A DNA stretch of 64,000 nucleotides from Hydrogenimonas sp. (lineage in GTDB: Bacteria > Campylobacterota > Campylobacteria > Campylobacterales > Hydrogenimonadaceae). A model generated the notes under the pieces. It saw only the letters and a list, made by a program, of their open reading frames with translations, was not told where the DNA came from and did not search any database. Location of the stretch: positions 1,240,001 through 1,304,000 of the forward strand of contig AP019005.1 in assembly GCA_003945285.1 (NCBI GenBank). The letters run 5' to 3'. Shown here piece by piece: positions 51,703 through 60,895 of this stretch; positions within the stretch are counted from its first letter, which is position 1; each line of letters opens with the position of its first letter. The position numbers were made by a program, and so were the translations under genes.

Positions 51703-53655
51703 ATGCTGAAAAACATAACTATAAAAACGAAAATCTACACTCTGGCCATATTCATCATAATATTGATGCTCAGTTTTTACGGTGTATTTCAATACAAAAA
51801 CTCCATGATCGAAAAGATCGATGAACAGGCCTCTTTGGCTACTCTGATAAACAGGACGCTTTACGGAGATATCGAAAATATAAACAAGTTGCTGTGGCAG
51901 GAGGACTCCTCAAAAATTGATACGGTCGTAAATAGTGCATCCGTCATGGAGAGAATAAGCAAAGAGCTGGTCAACAGCCTTGGAGAGAGCCCTATAGCCA
52001 AAGAGGCCAGGAAGATCGGGGCGCTTGCCGGAAAGCTGCAAAAGGAGCTTATAAGATTCAAAGAGACTCTGGAGAGAACCAAAAAGGCCAAAAAAGAGCT
52101 AGAAAAAATCTCCTCAGATGTCAGCAGGAAGATAGAGATACTAAGCCAAACAAGTGACACCAAGACCGTAGAGCTGGTACAGAACAATGCGGAGATCAAA
52201 CAGATACGCGACAGCGTCGTTATCTCTTCAGCGGCCAACAACCTCAGAGATATGCTGAAGAGTCTGAGAGTAAAAGAGATGGATGACGCCTATCTGCTGA
52301 CCGACAAGGGTGAGAAACAGATATTTTCCGAGCTCGAAGAGCTCCTTAACTACACTCTCTATCTGAAGAGAAAGGTCAGGAAAGATCCCGAAAGCAAAAA
52401 ACTGGTTGCCGAAATATTCTCCGAACTTCAGAAGTATGACCTGGGCTTTAAAAACTACATTGCCCAGGTTCGGGAACTATATGAAGAAAGAAGCACCATC
52501 TTTTCACAACTATCGGAAATAACATCTCTTACACAAGCTCTCTCTTCCAATCTGAACAAAGAGGCGGCAAAGGTGCGTCAAGCCATGAAAATAGAGGTGA
52601 TAACACTCCTGTTTGTCATAATAGCTCTGGTTCTTATAGTTATGCCGATACTCGCGAAATCGATTCTGAGGCCGATAGGCAGACTCACCGAGACGACAAA
52701 GGAGCTTAGCAGCGGAGACGGTGATCTTACAAGACAGCTCAACATAGAGACAAACGACGAAATTGGTGTGGCCAGCCACTACATCAACAGGTTTTTACAG
52801 CTCGTTCATGAGGTCATATCGGAAGCCAAGGAGTCAGGTTCCGAAAACATGGCCATCTCGGAGCATCTTAACGAAGTGAGAAGACGCTTCGAAGCGATCA
52901 TGGAGCGTGAAGCGGCGATGCTCTCACAGATTACAGAGACTAGCTCGGAAGTGAAACGGAGTCTTGAAAGCAACGTGGAAGACGCCAACGACACCAGAAG
53001 AGATGTACAGAAGGTGAACAAAACCCTGCAGGATGTTCACAGACAGATAACAGGTATGGTTGATGAGATACAGGAGAATGCCCACAGAGAAGCAGAGCTT
53101 GCTGACCGTCTTAACACACTTCTCACCAGTGTCCAGGATGTCAAGTCGGTACTGCAGGTGATCGAAGATATAGCCGACCAGACAAATCTGCTGGCCCTGA
53201 ATGCGGCTATAGAGGCTGCAAGAGCCGGAGAACACGGACGTGGATTCGCGGTAGTCGCGGATGAGGTGAGAAAACTGGCTGAACGCACGCAAAAGAGCAT
53301 TCTGGAGATAAACACTACCGTCAACACAATTGTACAGGCGGTGGCCGATGCAAGCGGCGAAATAAACGCCAATGTCGAAAAAACCAGGCAACTGGCAGAT
53401 ATATCGAACGGTGTCCAGAAAAACATGGAAGGGATGGCTACGATCATGAATGAGACGACCGGATTCATAGAGAAGACCGTAGACGACTCCATAGAGGTTT
53501 CAAAACAGACAGGTGAAGTTATAGAGCGTATCGAGGTTCTCTCCAAAGAGTCCGTCAAATCCCAGGAGCTGCTGCATGAAATAAGCGATGTTTCGGACAA
53601 AATGCTCCGCGTCGTGAACGAACTGAACAACAAACTCAACCAATTCAAAACCTAA
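51703..53655 (+). CDS. Methyl-accepting chemotaxis protein
   Basis: About 650 residues from ATG 51703 (site AGAAGAGAG); an ATG at 51688 adds five residues and lies beside the element's target duplication. A membrane segment at about 10-28 is followed by a 260-residue all-helical periplasmic domain, a second membrane segment (about 300-318), a HAMP domain ('[24 protein letters not shown]'), and the signalling hairpin '[38 protein letters not shown]'. The helical sensor domain resembles four-helix or double-length bundles. There is no C-terminal CheR tether. The ligand is unknown. Confidence 0.9.
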   Translation: MLKNITIKTKIYTLAIFIIILMLSFYGVFQYKNSMIEKIDEQASLATLINRTLYGDIENINKLLWQEDSSKIDTVVNSASVMERISKELVNSLGESPIAKEARKIGALAGKLQKELIRFKETLERTKKAKKELEKISSDVSRKIEILSQTSDTKTVELVQNNAEIKQIRDSVVISSAANNLRDMLKSLRVKEMDDAYLLTDKGEKQIFSELEELLNYTLYLKRKVRKDPESKKLVAEIFSELQKYDLGFKNYIAQVRELYEERSTIFSQLSEITSLTQALSSNLNKEAAKVRQAMKIEVITLLFVIIALVLIVMPILAKSILRPIGRLTETTKELSSGDGDLTRQLNIETNDEIGVASHYINRFLQLVHEVISEAKESGSENMAISEHLNEVRRRFEAIMEREAAMLSQITETSSEVKRSLESNVEDANDTRRDVQKVNKTLQDVHRQITGMVDEIQENAHREAELADRLNTLLTSVQDVKSVLQVIEDIADQTNLLALNAAIEAARAGEHGRGFAVVADEVRKLAERTQKSILEINTTVNTIVQAVADASGEINANVEKTRQLADISNGVQKNMEGMATIMNETTGFIEKTVDDSIEVSKQTGEVIERIEVLSKESVKSQELLHEISDVSDKMLRVVNELNNKLNQFKT

Positions 53656-53667
53656 AGGTAAATCGCT

Positions 53668-54348
53668 ATGAGAAAAATTTTAACGTCTCTAACCCTGTTT
53701 GCATCTATAGTAAGCGCCGTAAACGTCGACAAAAGCATGATGGAGAGAGGCAAAGAGATATTCGACCAGACCTGTGCCGGATGTCATGGTAAAGACGGAA
53801 CCGGTCTAAAACAGGGGGGCTTCAACGTCCAGCCGAGAAACTTTACCCGTTCCATTCTCGATGAAAACCAGATTTATCTAATCGCCAAAAAGGGTGCGTT
53901 TCACTGGGGAGCTGTTACAACCGGTATGCCGGCCTGGGAGAGTGTATATGACGACCGATCTTTAAAAGCGGTTGCGCATTATGTATACAACACTTTTGCA
54001 AAAGAGAGTCACAAAAAGGTGGAAGAGTACCGCTACGACTCCTCCAAACTGAGTGAAAAGGCGCTTAAAAGAGGGAAAAAGATCTTCAACAGAAACTGCG
54101 CATACTGCCACGGGAAAGAGGGAAAAGGGAACGGTGTTGCGACTTACAATCCGGAAAAATCGATCTTCCCGTATAACCTGACAAAGATTCTGCTTACAGA
54201 AAAACAGATATTCCTCTTCACAAAATACGGCGGAAAGCACTGGGGATCGCAAAAAGACGATATGCCGGGCTGGGGAGTGAAGTATGACGACGAGACGCTT
54301 ATGGGCGTCGCCAGATATGTCGAGACAAATCTTAAACAGAAGCGCTGA
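53668..54348 (+). CDS. Di-haem cytochrome c
   Basis: A 226-residue periplasmic protein with a signal peptide (1-17). Two class I domains follow: CAGCHGKDGTG at 36-46 and CAYCHGKEGKG near 148-158, each with a Met ligand in 'TTGMPAWESVYDD' and 'DDMPGWGVKYDDE'. The two halves are clearly duplicated. It resembles the cytochrome subunits of c-type oxidases or soluble electron shuttles. It starts 12 nt after the chemoreceptor, possibly co-transcribed. The 279-nt gap that follows (54349-54627) holds nothing recognisable. Confidence 0.9.
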   Translation: MRKILTSLTLFASIVSAVNVDKSMMERGKEIFDQTCAGCHGKDGTGLKQGGFNVQPRNFTRSILDENQIYLIAKKGAFHWGAVTTGMPAWESVYDDRSLKAVAHYVYNTFAKESHKKVEEYRYDSSKLSEKALKRGKKIFNRNCAYCHGKEGKGNGVATYNPEKSIFPYNLTKILLTEKQIFLFTKYGGKHWGSQKDDMPGWGVKYDDETLMGVARYVETNLKQKR

Positions 54349-54627
54349 GACTTACGCCGTTACACTTAACGGCTATCTCATTTGAAAAACTTCCACAACT
54401 CCTAGACAGCCTCTATTTCATGATTCTGTTTTACGAAGCAGTATTCTAAGTGGCCCGGGAGCACAATATCAACCATGAAGAAAGCGCGCCCGTTCCCTCA
54501 GTTCCGACGAAGTAGCCATATCACCCAAGTAATTTGGTCCGGATCAGGAGGATCTTCAGGTATCCTTTCTGTAGATCGGAGAGCAGCGCCGCTGCCGCTG
54601 AAACCTTTTTTGCCATATCCGCATTCT

Positions 54628-55455
54628 TTATTCGTTGATATGCGCTATCTTCTCCCCGAACCTGACATGAGTCCTGGCGTTAGTGCGCACATCCATGAGC
54701 CCCGGCTCCGCAAAAAGAAGCACCGTCGATCCCATCATGAACATACCGAGCAGATCGCCTTTGTAAATCCAGACAGGCTTTTTGTCGTAGCGGTAGAGTG
54801 TGGGTTCGTACCTGTCGGCGTTGGTCTGTATGCGGTGGTCGAAGGCTATTGTCATCCTGCCGACGTTCAAGGCTCCGACCAGCACTATGAAGATACGGCC
54901 GCCATTTTCGGTAAAGCACTCCAGAATCACCCTCTCATTCTCGACAAAAAGCTCCTTTTGACGCTTCAAAGAGGGGAAATTCACCGGGTAGAGCTTCCCG
55001 GGCCGGTGAAGAATGGAGGCTACCCGAAGCTTGTAGGGCATATGGTATCGGTGGTAATCTTTGGGGGAGAGATAGAGGTTTATGTATGTTCCGTCATACA
55101 GGGCTTTCGCCTCCTTGCCATACTGGAACGTCAGAAGGTCGTCTATGCTGTACTCCATACCCTTTATCTGCATCGAAACATCTTTTTTGAGCCTTCCGCA
55201 CTCGGTTACGAAGGCATCCACCGGAGAGATCAGCGCCCCCGCTCTCCGGTCGATCGGGCGCTCCTTTTTGAGCTCTCTCGTAAAAAGACTGTTGAGTGTA
55301 GGGTATGTAGACGGTGGGGCGAATTCGCTCATATCGAGCCCCAGCAGGTTTACGTAGGCATGGTTTATGAACGACTGGATTTTCGAAGGGAACTCATGGT
55401 CGGCGAACCTTCCGAAGAGTTGTGAAACGGTATTTGTAATATGCTTTCTGGCCAA
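54628..55455 (-). CDS. psd: Phosphatidylserine decarboxylase
   Basis: A 275-residue proenzyme. The self-cleavage motif GST is in 'LLGMFMMGSTVLLFAE' near residue 242, where the serine becomes the pyruvoyl group. 'SPKDYHRYHMPY' holds the conserved His, and 'LISPVDAFVTECGRL' holds the Asp of the catalytic triad. It makes phosphatidylethanolamine. It follows the ferritin-like gene by one base, on the same strand. Confidence 0.94.
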   Translation of the reverse strand: MARKHITNTVSQLFGRFADHEFPSKIQSFINHAYVNLLGLDMSEFAPPSTYPTLNSLFTRELKKERPIDRRAGALISPVDAFVTECGRLKKDVSMQIKGMEYSIDDLLTFQYGKEAKALYDGTYINLYLSPKDYHRYHMPYKLRVASILHRPGKLYPVNFPSLKRQKELFVENERVILECFTENGGRIFIVLVGALNVGRMTIAFDHRIQTNADRYEPTLYRYDKKPVWIYKGDLLGMFMMGSTVLLFAEPGLMDVRTNARTHVRFGEKIAHINE

Positions 55456-55456
55456 A

Positions 55457-56278
55457 TCAATCTATCCTCTCGAGCGCCTCTTTCATAAGCGCAATGTGGT
55501 AATCTTCCTGAAAATTTATAAAATCGAAAAAAGAGCTGAGCTCCTCATCTTTGACGGCCTCCGCAAGAGCCCTGCACTGCTCTTTAGCTCCGAGCTCCTC
55601 CTCTATTCCGTCCAAAAGGAACTTTTTGAGCGACTCGAATCGGTAGATCTCCTGCGTAACCATCCGCGGAACCGTCAAGATTCCCATCTTTGCCATCAGA
55701 CGTGCGAAAGAGTTGAGGTGAAACTTCGACTCGTCGATGAGTATCTGAAATATCTCCGCCACCCTCTTGTCGTCCACCTGCGTCTGGGCATACGAGTAGA
55801 TGATGATAAGCTCATACTCCTTGTAGCTCTCCTCGAAGAGAAACTTCACAAGAGCCTCCAGAGACTCTTTGTCGAGCTCCCTGCCTTCGAGTTTCAGCGA
55901 CTTGTCAAAGGCGTTCACTTCGCCCTCTCTTTCACTCTCGCGCGCCAAAACCGAACGTATGTAGCCGAGGTCGCTTATCATCCTCTCCGCCAGCGGATCG
56001 CCGCTTCTGCTCAACTGCGACTCTATGCGCCCAAGTGCTTCGTCGCAAAAGAGAGCCGCTTCACCTTCGGTTTTGAAACCGAGCTCTATACCGGGCCTCT
56101 CATAACTATACTCTATACCCTTCTTTACATAGACGGACTCTATGAAGCGCAGGTGCCTGTACAGAATCTCCGAAAAGTCGTAGAGCCTCTCCCCAAACTC
56201 TCTGTCGTTAACTGCAAACGACGAAAAGAGCAGCCTGAGCCACCCTTCGTGCACCGATGTAAAAAGCCTTTTAGCCAT
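55457..56278 (-). CDS. Ferritin-like (rubrerythrin-type) di-iron helical protein
   Basis: About 273 residues from ATG 56278 (site AAGGAGG), overlapping the scaffold gene by 8 nt. The C-terminal half (about 145-270) is a four-helix bundle with two ExxH motifs, ESKFH and EDYH, and further Glu residues in EESYKEYE. These are the ligands expected of a ferritin-like di-iron site. The N-terminal half (helical, about 1-140) is unrecognised. Its coupling to an IscU-like gene suggests iron storage or supply for cluster assembly, or repair of damaged clusters. The family is inferred from motif spacing alone. Confidence 0.65.
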   Translation of the reverse strand: MAKRLFTSVHEGWLRLLFSSFAVNDREFGERLYDFSEILYRHLRFIESVYVKKGIEYSYERPGIELGFKTEGEAALFCDEALGRIESQLSRSGDPLAERMISDLGYIRSVLARESEREGEVNAFDKSLKLEGRELDKESLEALVKFLFEESYKEYELIIIYSYAQTQVDDKRVAEIFQILIDESKFHLNSFARLMAKMGILTVPRMVTQEIYRFESLKKFLLDGIEEELGAKEQCRALAEAVKDEELSSFFDFINFQEDYHIALMKEALERID

Positions 56279-56732
56279 CTGTATCCCCCTCCTTTTCATC
56301 CTCTTGTACCGCACACGCCTTCGTTATCATCCTGGTCGGCACCGGAGCCTCCGGGTCGCTCTTTTTCGCTTCGAAGTGATCAAGAGCCGCCAAAAAGGCT
56401 TCGGCCACCATCTCCGAACAGGCCGCCTCTTCCGGCGGCATACGGTCGAGCTTCCCGAGCATGATGGAAGTAAGCTCCCTACCCTCCCCGATGGAGACAC
56501 CCTTTACCGTTTCCGTAAAGATGGAACCCGCTATCACGGTAGTCATACACGCTTTCGCCTGAAACTTTATATCTTCTATTTTACCGTCCGATATCTTCAG
56601 ATAGATTATGACCATCTCCCCGTTTTGCGGGTTTTTGCCTATACCTACAGCATCGGCATCTTCAAGCTTGCCGTAGTTTCGCGGGTTCATCATATGATCA
56701 AGGGTTGTATCGTAAAGCTCTTTTTCATCCAC
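56271..56732 (-). CDS. IscU/NifU-N-like Fe-S scaffold protein lacking the first cysteine
   Basis: A 153-residue protein with the IscU/NifU N-terminal fold: 'LYDTTLDHMMNPRNYGKLEDADAVG', a loop NPQNGE, then 'DIKFQAKACMTTVIAGSIFTE' and 'PPEEAACSEMVAEAFLAALDH'. Canonical IscU has three cluster cysteines. Here the first, normally in NPxCGD, is Asn and the following Asp is Glu, while the second and third are kept. The protein may be a carrier or a sulfur/selenium handling variant rather than a standard scaffold. There is no NifU C-terminal domain and no iscS nearby. Confidence 0.8.
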   Translation of the reverse strand: MDEKELYDTTLDHMMNPRNYGKLEDADAVGIGKNPQNGEMVIIYLKISDGKIEDIKFQAKACMTTVIAGSIFTETVKGVSIGEGRELTSIMLGKLDRMPPEEAACSEMVAEAFLAALDHFEAKKSDPEAPVPTRMITKACAVQEDEKEGDTDG

Positions 56733-56986
56733 CGTCGTACTCTCTTTTTAGATACGCCATTATATCGCTTTTGACGGGCCAAGGGAAATTGGGGGATTAG
56801 TGTACGCCAACTAAAGAAAAGAGATACCTGTTTTGACTTTAGGCAATCTAGAAGATATAATAATTCACTATTATAAAATCGTTTGAAGAGATGTCGCCTG
56901 TGCTACGTTTAGTGACCTGTAATGCCGCCTTAAGGTGTAGCAGATTTTTAAACTGCGGTTGAAAACCGGATTCGAAGGAACGTCGA

Positions 56987-57277
56987 ATGACACGAGAAAA
57001 AATCATTGATTTTTTACGAAAGAACAAACAAAACTTTCATGAGAAGTATCAGATTTCCAAAATCGCTCTTTTGGGATCGTACGCCAGAGGCGACAATCGA
57101 GAGGAGAGCGATATAGATATTGCCATAGAGACACCTTTGACAGACTATTTCAAACTATACGATTTCAAAGAGGAACTGGAGAGCTATTTTCACACAAGAG
57201 TGGATGTGGTCAGGTTGCGTGAAAAGATGAACCGGGCTTTAAAAAAAAGGATATCCAAGGAGGGTATCTATGTATGA
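56987..57277 (+). CDS. MNT-type nucleotidyltransferase antitoxin (MntA-like)
   Basis: A 96-residue minimal nucleotidyltransferase with the active-site motif GSYARGDNREESDIDIAI (about 30-47). Such proteins AMPylate and silence HepT RNase toxins, which are normally encoded next door. Here AGGAGG and a HepT-like start follow directly (TGTATGA overlap), but that gene is truncated. The catalytic Gly-Ser and both aspartates are intact, so this gene may still be functional. Confidence 0.85.
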   Translation: MTREKIIDFLRKNKQNFHEKYQISKIALLGSYARGDNREESDIDIAIETPLTDYFKLYDFKEELESYFHTRVDVVRLREKMNRALKKRISKEGIYV

Positions 57278-57365
57278 CAAAAGCCTGGTTATCGATATTT
57301 TCAATCAGGTGAAACTACAGATGCAATATTGGAGATACGTCAGAACAGTATCGATAAGCTCTTGA
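57270..57365 (+). pseudogene. Truncated HepT-like toxin gene
   Basis: The frame begins MYDKSLVIDIFNQV, as in HepT (DUF86) proteins, behind a good site AGGAGG and overlapping the antitoxin gene by 8 nt. It stops after 31 codons, against about 110-140 for the family. The RX4-6H RNase motif is missing. A following stretch in another frame, ending at 57408, reads IDKLLKVLKQIRDDLRK and seems to belong to a different protein. This points to a deletion that joined unrelated ends. Confidence 0.6.
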
Positions 57366-57436
57366 AGGTACTGAAACAGATAAGAGACGATTTAAGAAAG
57401 ATAAGATAGAAGGTTGGGGATCAAACCTCAACCTAT

Positions 57437-57586
57437 CTATTCCAACCTGCCTACAATATTCTTAAACCCATCCAATGCAGCCTCGATCTCTTCGATAATC
57501 TCCTGCGCCAAAAGATCCGGTTCGGGCAGGTTTTCCAGATCACCAAGGCTTTCGTCTTTGATATCTGGGAGATATCCGGACCGGTT
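57437..57586 (-). pseudogene. C-terminal remnant of a type I restriction-modification HsdM gene
   Basis: On the minus strand 49 codons remain open before TAG. They read GYLPDIKDESL, then DLENLPEPDLLAQEIIEEIE and a helical end (LDGFKNIVGRLE). This resembles the C-terminal helical tail of HsdM N6-adenine methylases, which end with a 'DLE.LP.P..LA.EI...l..al..f..i' pattern. There is no start codon, methylase core or hsdS/hsdR partner. It lies between the truncated toxin gene and copA, so this 400-nt gap is a graveyard of a defence island. Confidence 0.5.
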
Positions 57587-57685
57587 CTATCCCGTTGGTT
57601 GAGGCCTTACCCCACAATTCCACCCATTACACACTAACTACACGCTACACAGCTAATATTGTATAAATTATAAAGAGGAGCAGCC

Positions 57686-59407
57686 ATGAAAGCGGATCTA
57701 ATCGGTCGAAGAGGGTTTTTGCAGTCCGTTGCGGCGGCCACCCTGCTTCTGGGTTCACACAAAAGGCTCTTTGCCGAAGGTGTCAAAAGAAGTTTTGGGG
57801 CCAGAAAGCCGGAGGAGGTGCTGGAGGGTGAGGAGTTTCATCTTACTCTCGAAGAGACTGTCGTCAACATCACCGGTACGCCAAAGGTGGCCACCACCAT
57901 AAACGGTTCACTTCCCGGTCCTACACTGAAGTGGAGAGAAGGCGACGAGGTTACGATTCATGTAACCAACAAGATGCCCGAAAGCGCCTCGATCCACTGG
58001 CACGGTATCATTCTTCCATTCAACATGGACGGAGTACCGGGCATCAGCTACCCGGGTATCGCACCCGGTGAGACCTTTACATACCGCTTCAAGGTCAATC
58101 AGAGCGGGACATACTGGTACCATTCGCACACCCCTTTTCACGAGCAGACCGGTATGCACGGCTCCATTATAATAGAGCCTAGAGAGAGTGAGCCGTTCGA
58201 GTACGACCGGGACTATATCGTCTCGCTTTCCGACTGGAGCGACGAAAAACCGTCCGCTATTTTCAGAAAGCTGAAAATCTTCAGCGACTACTACAACTTC
58301 AACCAGCGAACCGTCGGCGACTTTTTCGAAGAGGTAAAAGAGAAAGGGTTTGTCGAAGCGTTCAAAGCGCGCAAAATGTGGAACGAAATGCGCATGAGCG
58401 ACCGCGATCTTTCGGATGTTACAGCCTACACATACACCTATCTGATGAACGGCATGACCGACTCCCAGGACTGGAGAGGGCTCTTTAAAAAAGGCGAAAA
58501 GGTGAGGCTGAGGCTCATTAACGAATCGGCCATGACGAACTTCGATATTCGCATACCCGGTCTCAAAATGGAGGTCGTCGCCGCCGACGGCAACTACGTC
58601 AAGCCGGTGGAGGTAGACGAGATACGAATCGGTGTGGCGGAGACCTACGACGTCATCGTAAAGCCCGACGACAGAGCCTACTGTATCTTCGCGCAGAGCA
58701 TAGAGCGCTCCGGTTTCGTAGGCGGCACGCTCGCACCGGATAGCACCTCGAAAGCGGTGCGTCCGCCGATGGACAAACCGCAGCCCCTGACGATGGCCGA
58801 CATGGGCATGGGAGCCTACAGCGAGAAACCGAAAAAGATGAATATGGCACATATGAAGATGACAACGGAACGAAGCGAGCCGAAATACCCGATAACCCCG
58901 CTTCCCATACGGCGGAGCGGACCGGCCGTGACGATGTGGGCGAAAGATCCGCGCTACAGGCTCGACGACCCGGGGGTGGGGCTCAGAGGCAACGGCCGAA
59001 AAGTGCTTACATACGCAGACCTGAGGAGCCTACGTTCGACCGCCGACGACCCGCAGCCTGACAGGGAGATAGTGCTTCACCTCACTGGTAACATGGAGCG
59101 CTATATCTGGTCCATCAACGGCATCACCTACGATGAGTCGGAACCTCTGAAGTTCAATTACGGAGAGAGACTGCGCATAACTTTCGTAAACGATACGATG
59201 ATGAACCACCCGATGCACCTGCACGGCATGTGGAGCGACCTGGAGACCGGAGACGATGCCCATCTTGTAAGAAAACATACGCTGCTGGTACAACCCGGCA
59301 GCAAACTGAGCTGCCGCGTAACCGTAGACGCAAAAGGAGCGTGGGCGTTTCACTGCCACCTGCTCTACCATATGCTCGGAATGTTCAGAAAAGTGGAGGT
59401 GGTATGA
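57686..59407 (+). CDS. copA: Multicopper oxidase CopA (copper resistance)
   Basis: A 573-residue protein. The Tat signal RRGFLQS (8-14) and hydrophobic stretch show export in folded form. Three cupredoxin domains carry the four copper motifs HWHG, HSH (WYHSHTPFHEQ), HPMHLHG and HCHLLYHMLGM. A Met-rich insert (MADMGMGAY, MNMAHMKM, about 370-395) before the last domain is typical of CopA/CueO copper-tolerance oxidases. It oxidises Cu(I) in the periplasm. The ribosome binding site AGAGGAG follows TATAAATTATAA at 57662-57673. copB follows with overlapping stop and start. Confidence 0.93.
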   Translation: MKADLIGRRGFLQSVAAATLLLGSHKRLFAEGVKRSFGARKPEEVLEGEEFHLTLEETVVNITGTPKVATTINGSLPGPTLKWREGDEVTIHVTNKMPESASIHWHGIILPFNMDGVPGISYPGIAPGETFTYRFKVNQSGTYWYHSHTPFHEQTGMHGSIIIEPRESEPFEYDRDYIVSLSDWSDEKPSAIFRKLKIFSDYYNFNQRTVGDFFEEVKEKGFVEAFKARKMWNEMRMSDRDLSDVTAYTYTYLMNGMTDSQDWRGLFKKGEKVRLRLINESAMTNFDIRIPGLKMEVVAADGNYVKPVEVDEIRIGVAETYDVIVKPDDRAYCIFAQSIERSGFVGGTLAPDSTSKAVRPPMDKPQPLTMADMGMGAYSEKPKKMNMAHMKMTTERSEPKYPITPLPIRRSGPAVTMWAKDPRYRLDDPGVGLRGNGRKVLTYADLRSLRSTADDPQPDREIVLHLTGNMERYIWSINGITYDESEPLKFNYGERLRITFVNDTMMNHPMHLHGMWSDLETGDDAHLVRKHTLLVQPGSKLSCRVTVDAKGAWAFHCHLLYHMLGMFRKVEVV

Positions 59408-60075
59408 TGAAAAAGTTATTGACAATCCTGCTTGCGGCAGGCTCTTTGATGGCATCCGGTGCGGGCGACCCGCTCAGGGCTACTCTGCTGATGGACAGAC
59501 TCGAAGTGCAGTCGTCGGACGGAAACCCGCTGGTGTGGGACACCTCCGGCTATATAGGAAAAGATTACGACAAGCTCTACTTCTACAGCGAGGGTTCAAG
59601 AACTTCCGATGAGAGCGAAAGCGAAAACGAACTGCTCTACAGTCGTGCGGTAACGCCTTTTTGGGATCTGCAGGCCGGTGTCGAGTATGACAGGGCCGGA
59701 AGCCTGAACAGAACGTGGGGTGTTGTGGCGCTGCAGGGGCTGGCCCCCTACTTCATAGATACGAGAGCACGCCTCAAAATCGGCAACGGAGCCGTCGGGG
59801 CAAATTTCGATTTCGAGTACGAAGCGCTAATAACCCAGAGGCTCATACTGACTCCCCGCGTAGAGATAGAGGCCTATAGCAAAGAGGTTCCGCAGCTGCA
59901 CAAAGGGGGAGGCATATCGTCCGCAGCGGTCGGACTGAGGCTGAGATACGAGATAAGAAGAGAGTTTGCACCATACATAGGGGTGACATACTCCAACAGC
60001 TTCGGAAAAACCGCCTCGAAATATGGCGGTACAGAAGATACAGCTTTTGTGGGAGGGGTGAGATTCTGGTTTTAA
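59407..60075 (+). CDS. copB: Copper resistance outer membrane protein CopB
   Basis: About 222 residues from ATG 59407; ATG 59404 is also possible, and GGAGG lies upstream of both. A signal peptide (1-17) is followed by a barrel domain with CopB phrasing: 'YIGKDYDKLYFYSEGS', 'ELLYSRAVTPFWDLQAGVEYD', 'GLAPYFIDTRA' and 'LTPRVEIEAY'. It ends in a barrel terminus (GGVRFWF). The Met-rich N-terminal region of Pseudomonas CopB is absent, so this is the short form. The stop codon lies within the target duplication of a family C element. Confidence 0.9.
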   Translation: MKKLLTILLAAGSLMASGAGDPLRATLLMDRLEVQSSDGNPLVWDTSGYIGKDYDKLYFYSEGSRTSDESESENELLYSRAVTPFWDLQAGVEYDRAGSLNRTWGVVALQGLAPYFIDTRARLKIGNGAVGANFDFEYEALITQRLILTPRVEIEAYSKEVPQLHKGGGISSAAVGLRLRYEIRREFAPYIGVTYSNSFGKTASKYGGTEDTAFVGGVRFWF

Positions 60076-60076
60076 A

Positions 60077-60239
60077 CCCAAATCCCGAAACAGAAATAGA
60101 AGAACTCGTCACGATCATTGCAGCCATGCACTTCCGGAAAAATCATCGACGCACCTGGCGGGTGCGCCTCAAATTTTTCCGAAACCGCCTGACCACAAGC
60201 ATCATAACGATTTCAATCTATTCTATTTTGAGATTTGGG
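60077..60239 (-). mobile_element. Family C non-autonomous element, copy 4
   Basis: A 163-bp element from CCCAAATCCCGAAACAGAAA to TTTTGAGATTTGGG, inverted relative to 14825. It is flanked by the exact 5-bp direct repeat TTAAA (60072-60076 and 60240-60244). The left duplication contains the TAA of copB. The interior CGTCACGATCATTGCAGCC, GGTGCGCCTCAAATTTTTCC and CCGCCTGACCACAAGCAT matches the other copies. Confidence 0.92.
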
Positions 60240-60446
60240 TTAAAATTGTGCCGGCAGTTAAGGTAAACTTGCAATGAACTGCCGCTTGCCGAATTAACGC
60301 TCCTGTTTTAGGGGACTCTACTTTTCCGATGAGGCTGTGTATACGGCTCCAAAGATTTTTTTCAGCAACGGGATATAGCCGCCTATATGGTCAAATATCT
60401 CGTCGGCCAGCGACGCAAGGCGCGCTAAAATCTGCGAGCTTTTAGG

Positions 60447-60719
60447 CTAATGCCATCTTACCCCCTCTTTTTCGACAACTTTTTTCAGATAGGGGGCTCT
60501 TCTCAAGTCGATCAGATCGACCTTGCACGGCAAAAGAGACTCCTCTATTTCAAAACGCACTTTCGCTAACTTTTGGCTCAAATCTTTAGGAGAGTCCAAA
60601 GCTATATCTATATCGGACCACTCAGTATCATCACCTCTTGCACGAGAGCCGAATAGATAGATGCGGGAATCGGGAAAAGCGGTAATCAGATAATCTCTAA
60701 GCTCTTCTATCGTTTTCAT
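60447..60719 (-). CDS. MNT-type nucleotidyltransferase domain protein (orphan antitoxin)
   Basis: A 90-residue protein with GSRARGDDTEWSDIDIAL at about 24-41, the minimal nucleotidyltransferase motif of MntA-type antitoxins, and 'PCKVDLIDLRRAP' near the end. A HEPN/HepT partner would be expected within a few bases downstream on the minus strand. The 60240-60446 space contains only a short open stretch without a start (LASLADEIFDHIGGYIPLLK) that is not HepT-like. It is a second, distinct member of the family in the window and is probably an orphan. Confidence 0.8.
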   Translation of the reverse strand: MKTIEELRDYLITAFPDSRIYLFGSRARGDDTEWSDIDIALDSPKDLSQKLAKVRFEIEESLLPCKVDLIDLRRAPYLKKVVEKEGVRWH

Positions 60720-60895
60720 GTAAACATTTTAGCATATCGGTGAAAAGGAGTTTTCAAGCAGCTAAATTGCGATCTTGCATCATTATTGTTGAAAAATAGA
60801 TCATGGTGTTTGTTTAGGTATAACAAAACCAATTAAAATCCATACTTGTATCAGGATAGAAAATTATAAAAACAGAGTAGTTTAATTGAAAGAAA

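Noticed and set aside
57414-57602. A 62-codon plus-strand frame before copA
   Set aside because: It is the shadow of the minus-strand HsdM-like tail and has no ribosome binding site.
14825-60239. CRISPR array or phage attachment sites as explanation of the dispersed repeats
   Set aside because: The copies are single, kilobases apart, in both orientations and flanked by short direct repeats. There is no regular spacing, cas gene, integrase or tRNA target.
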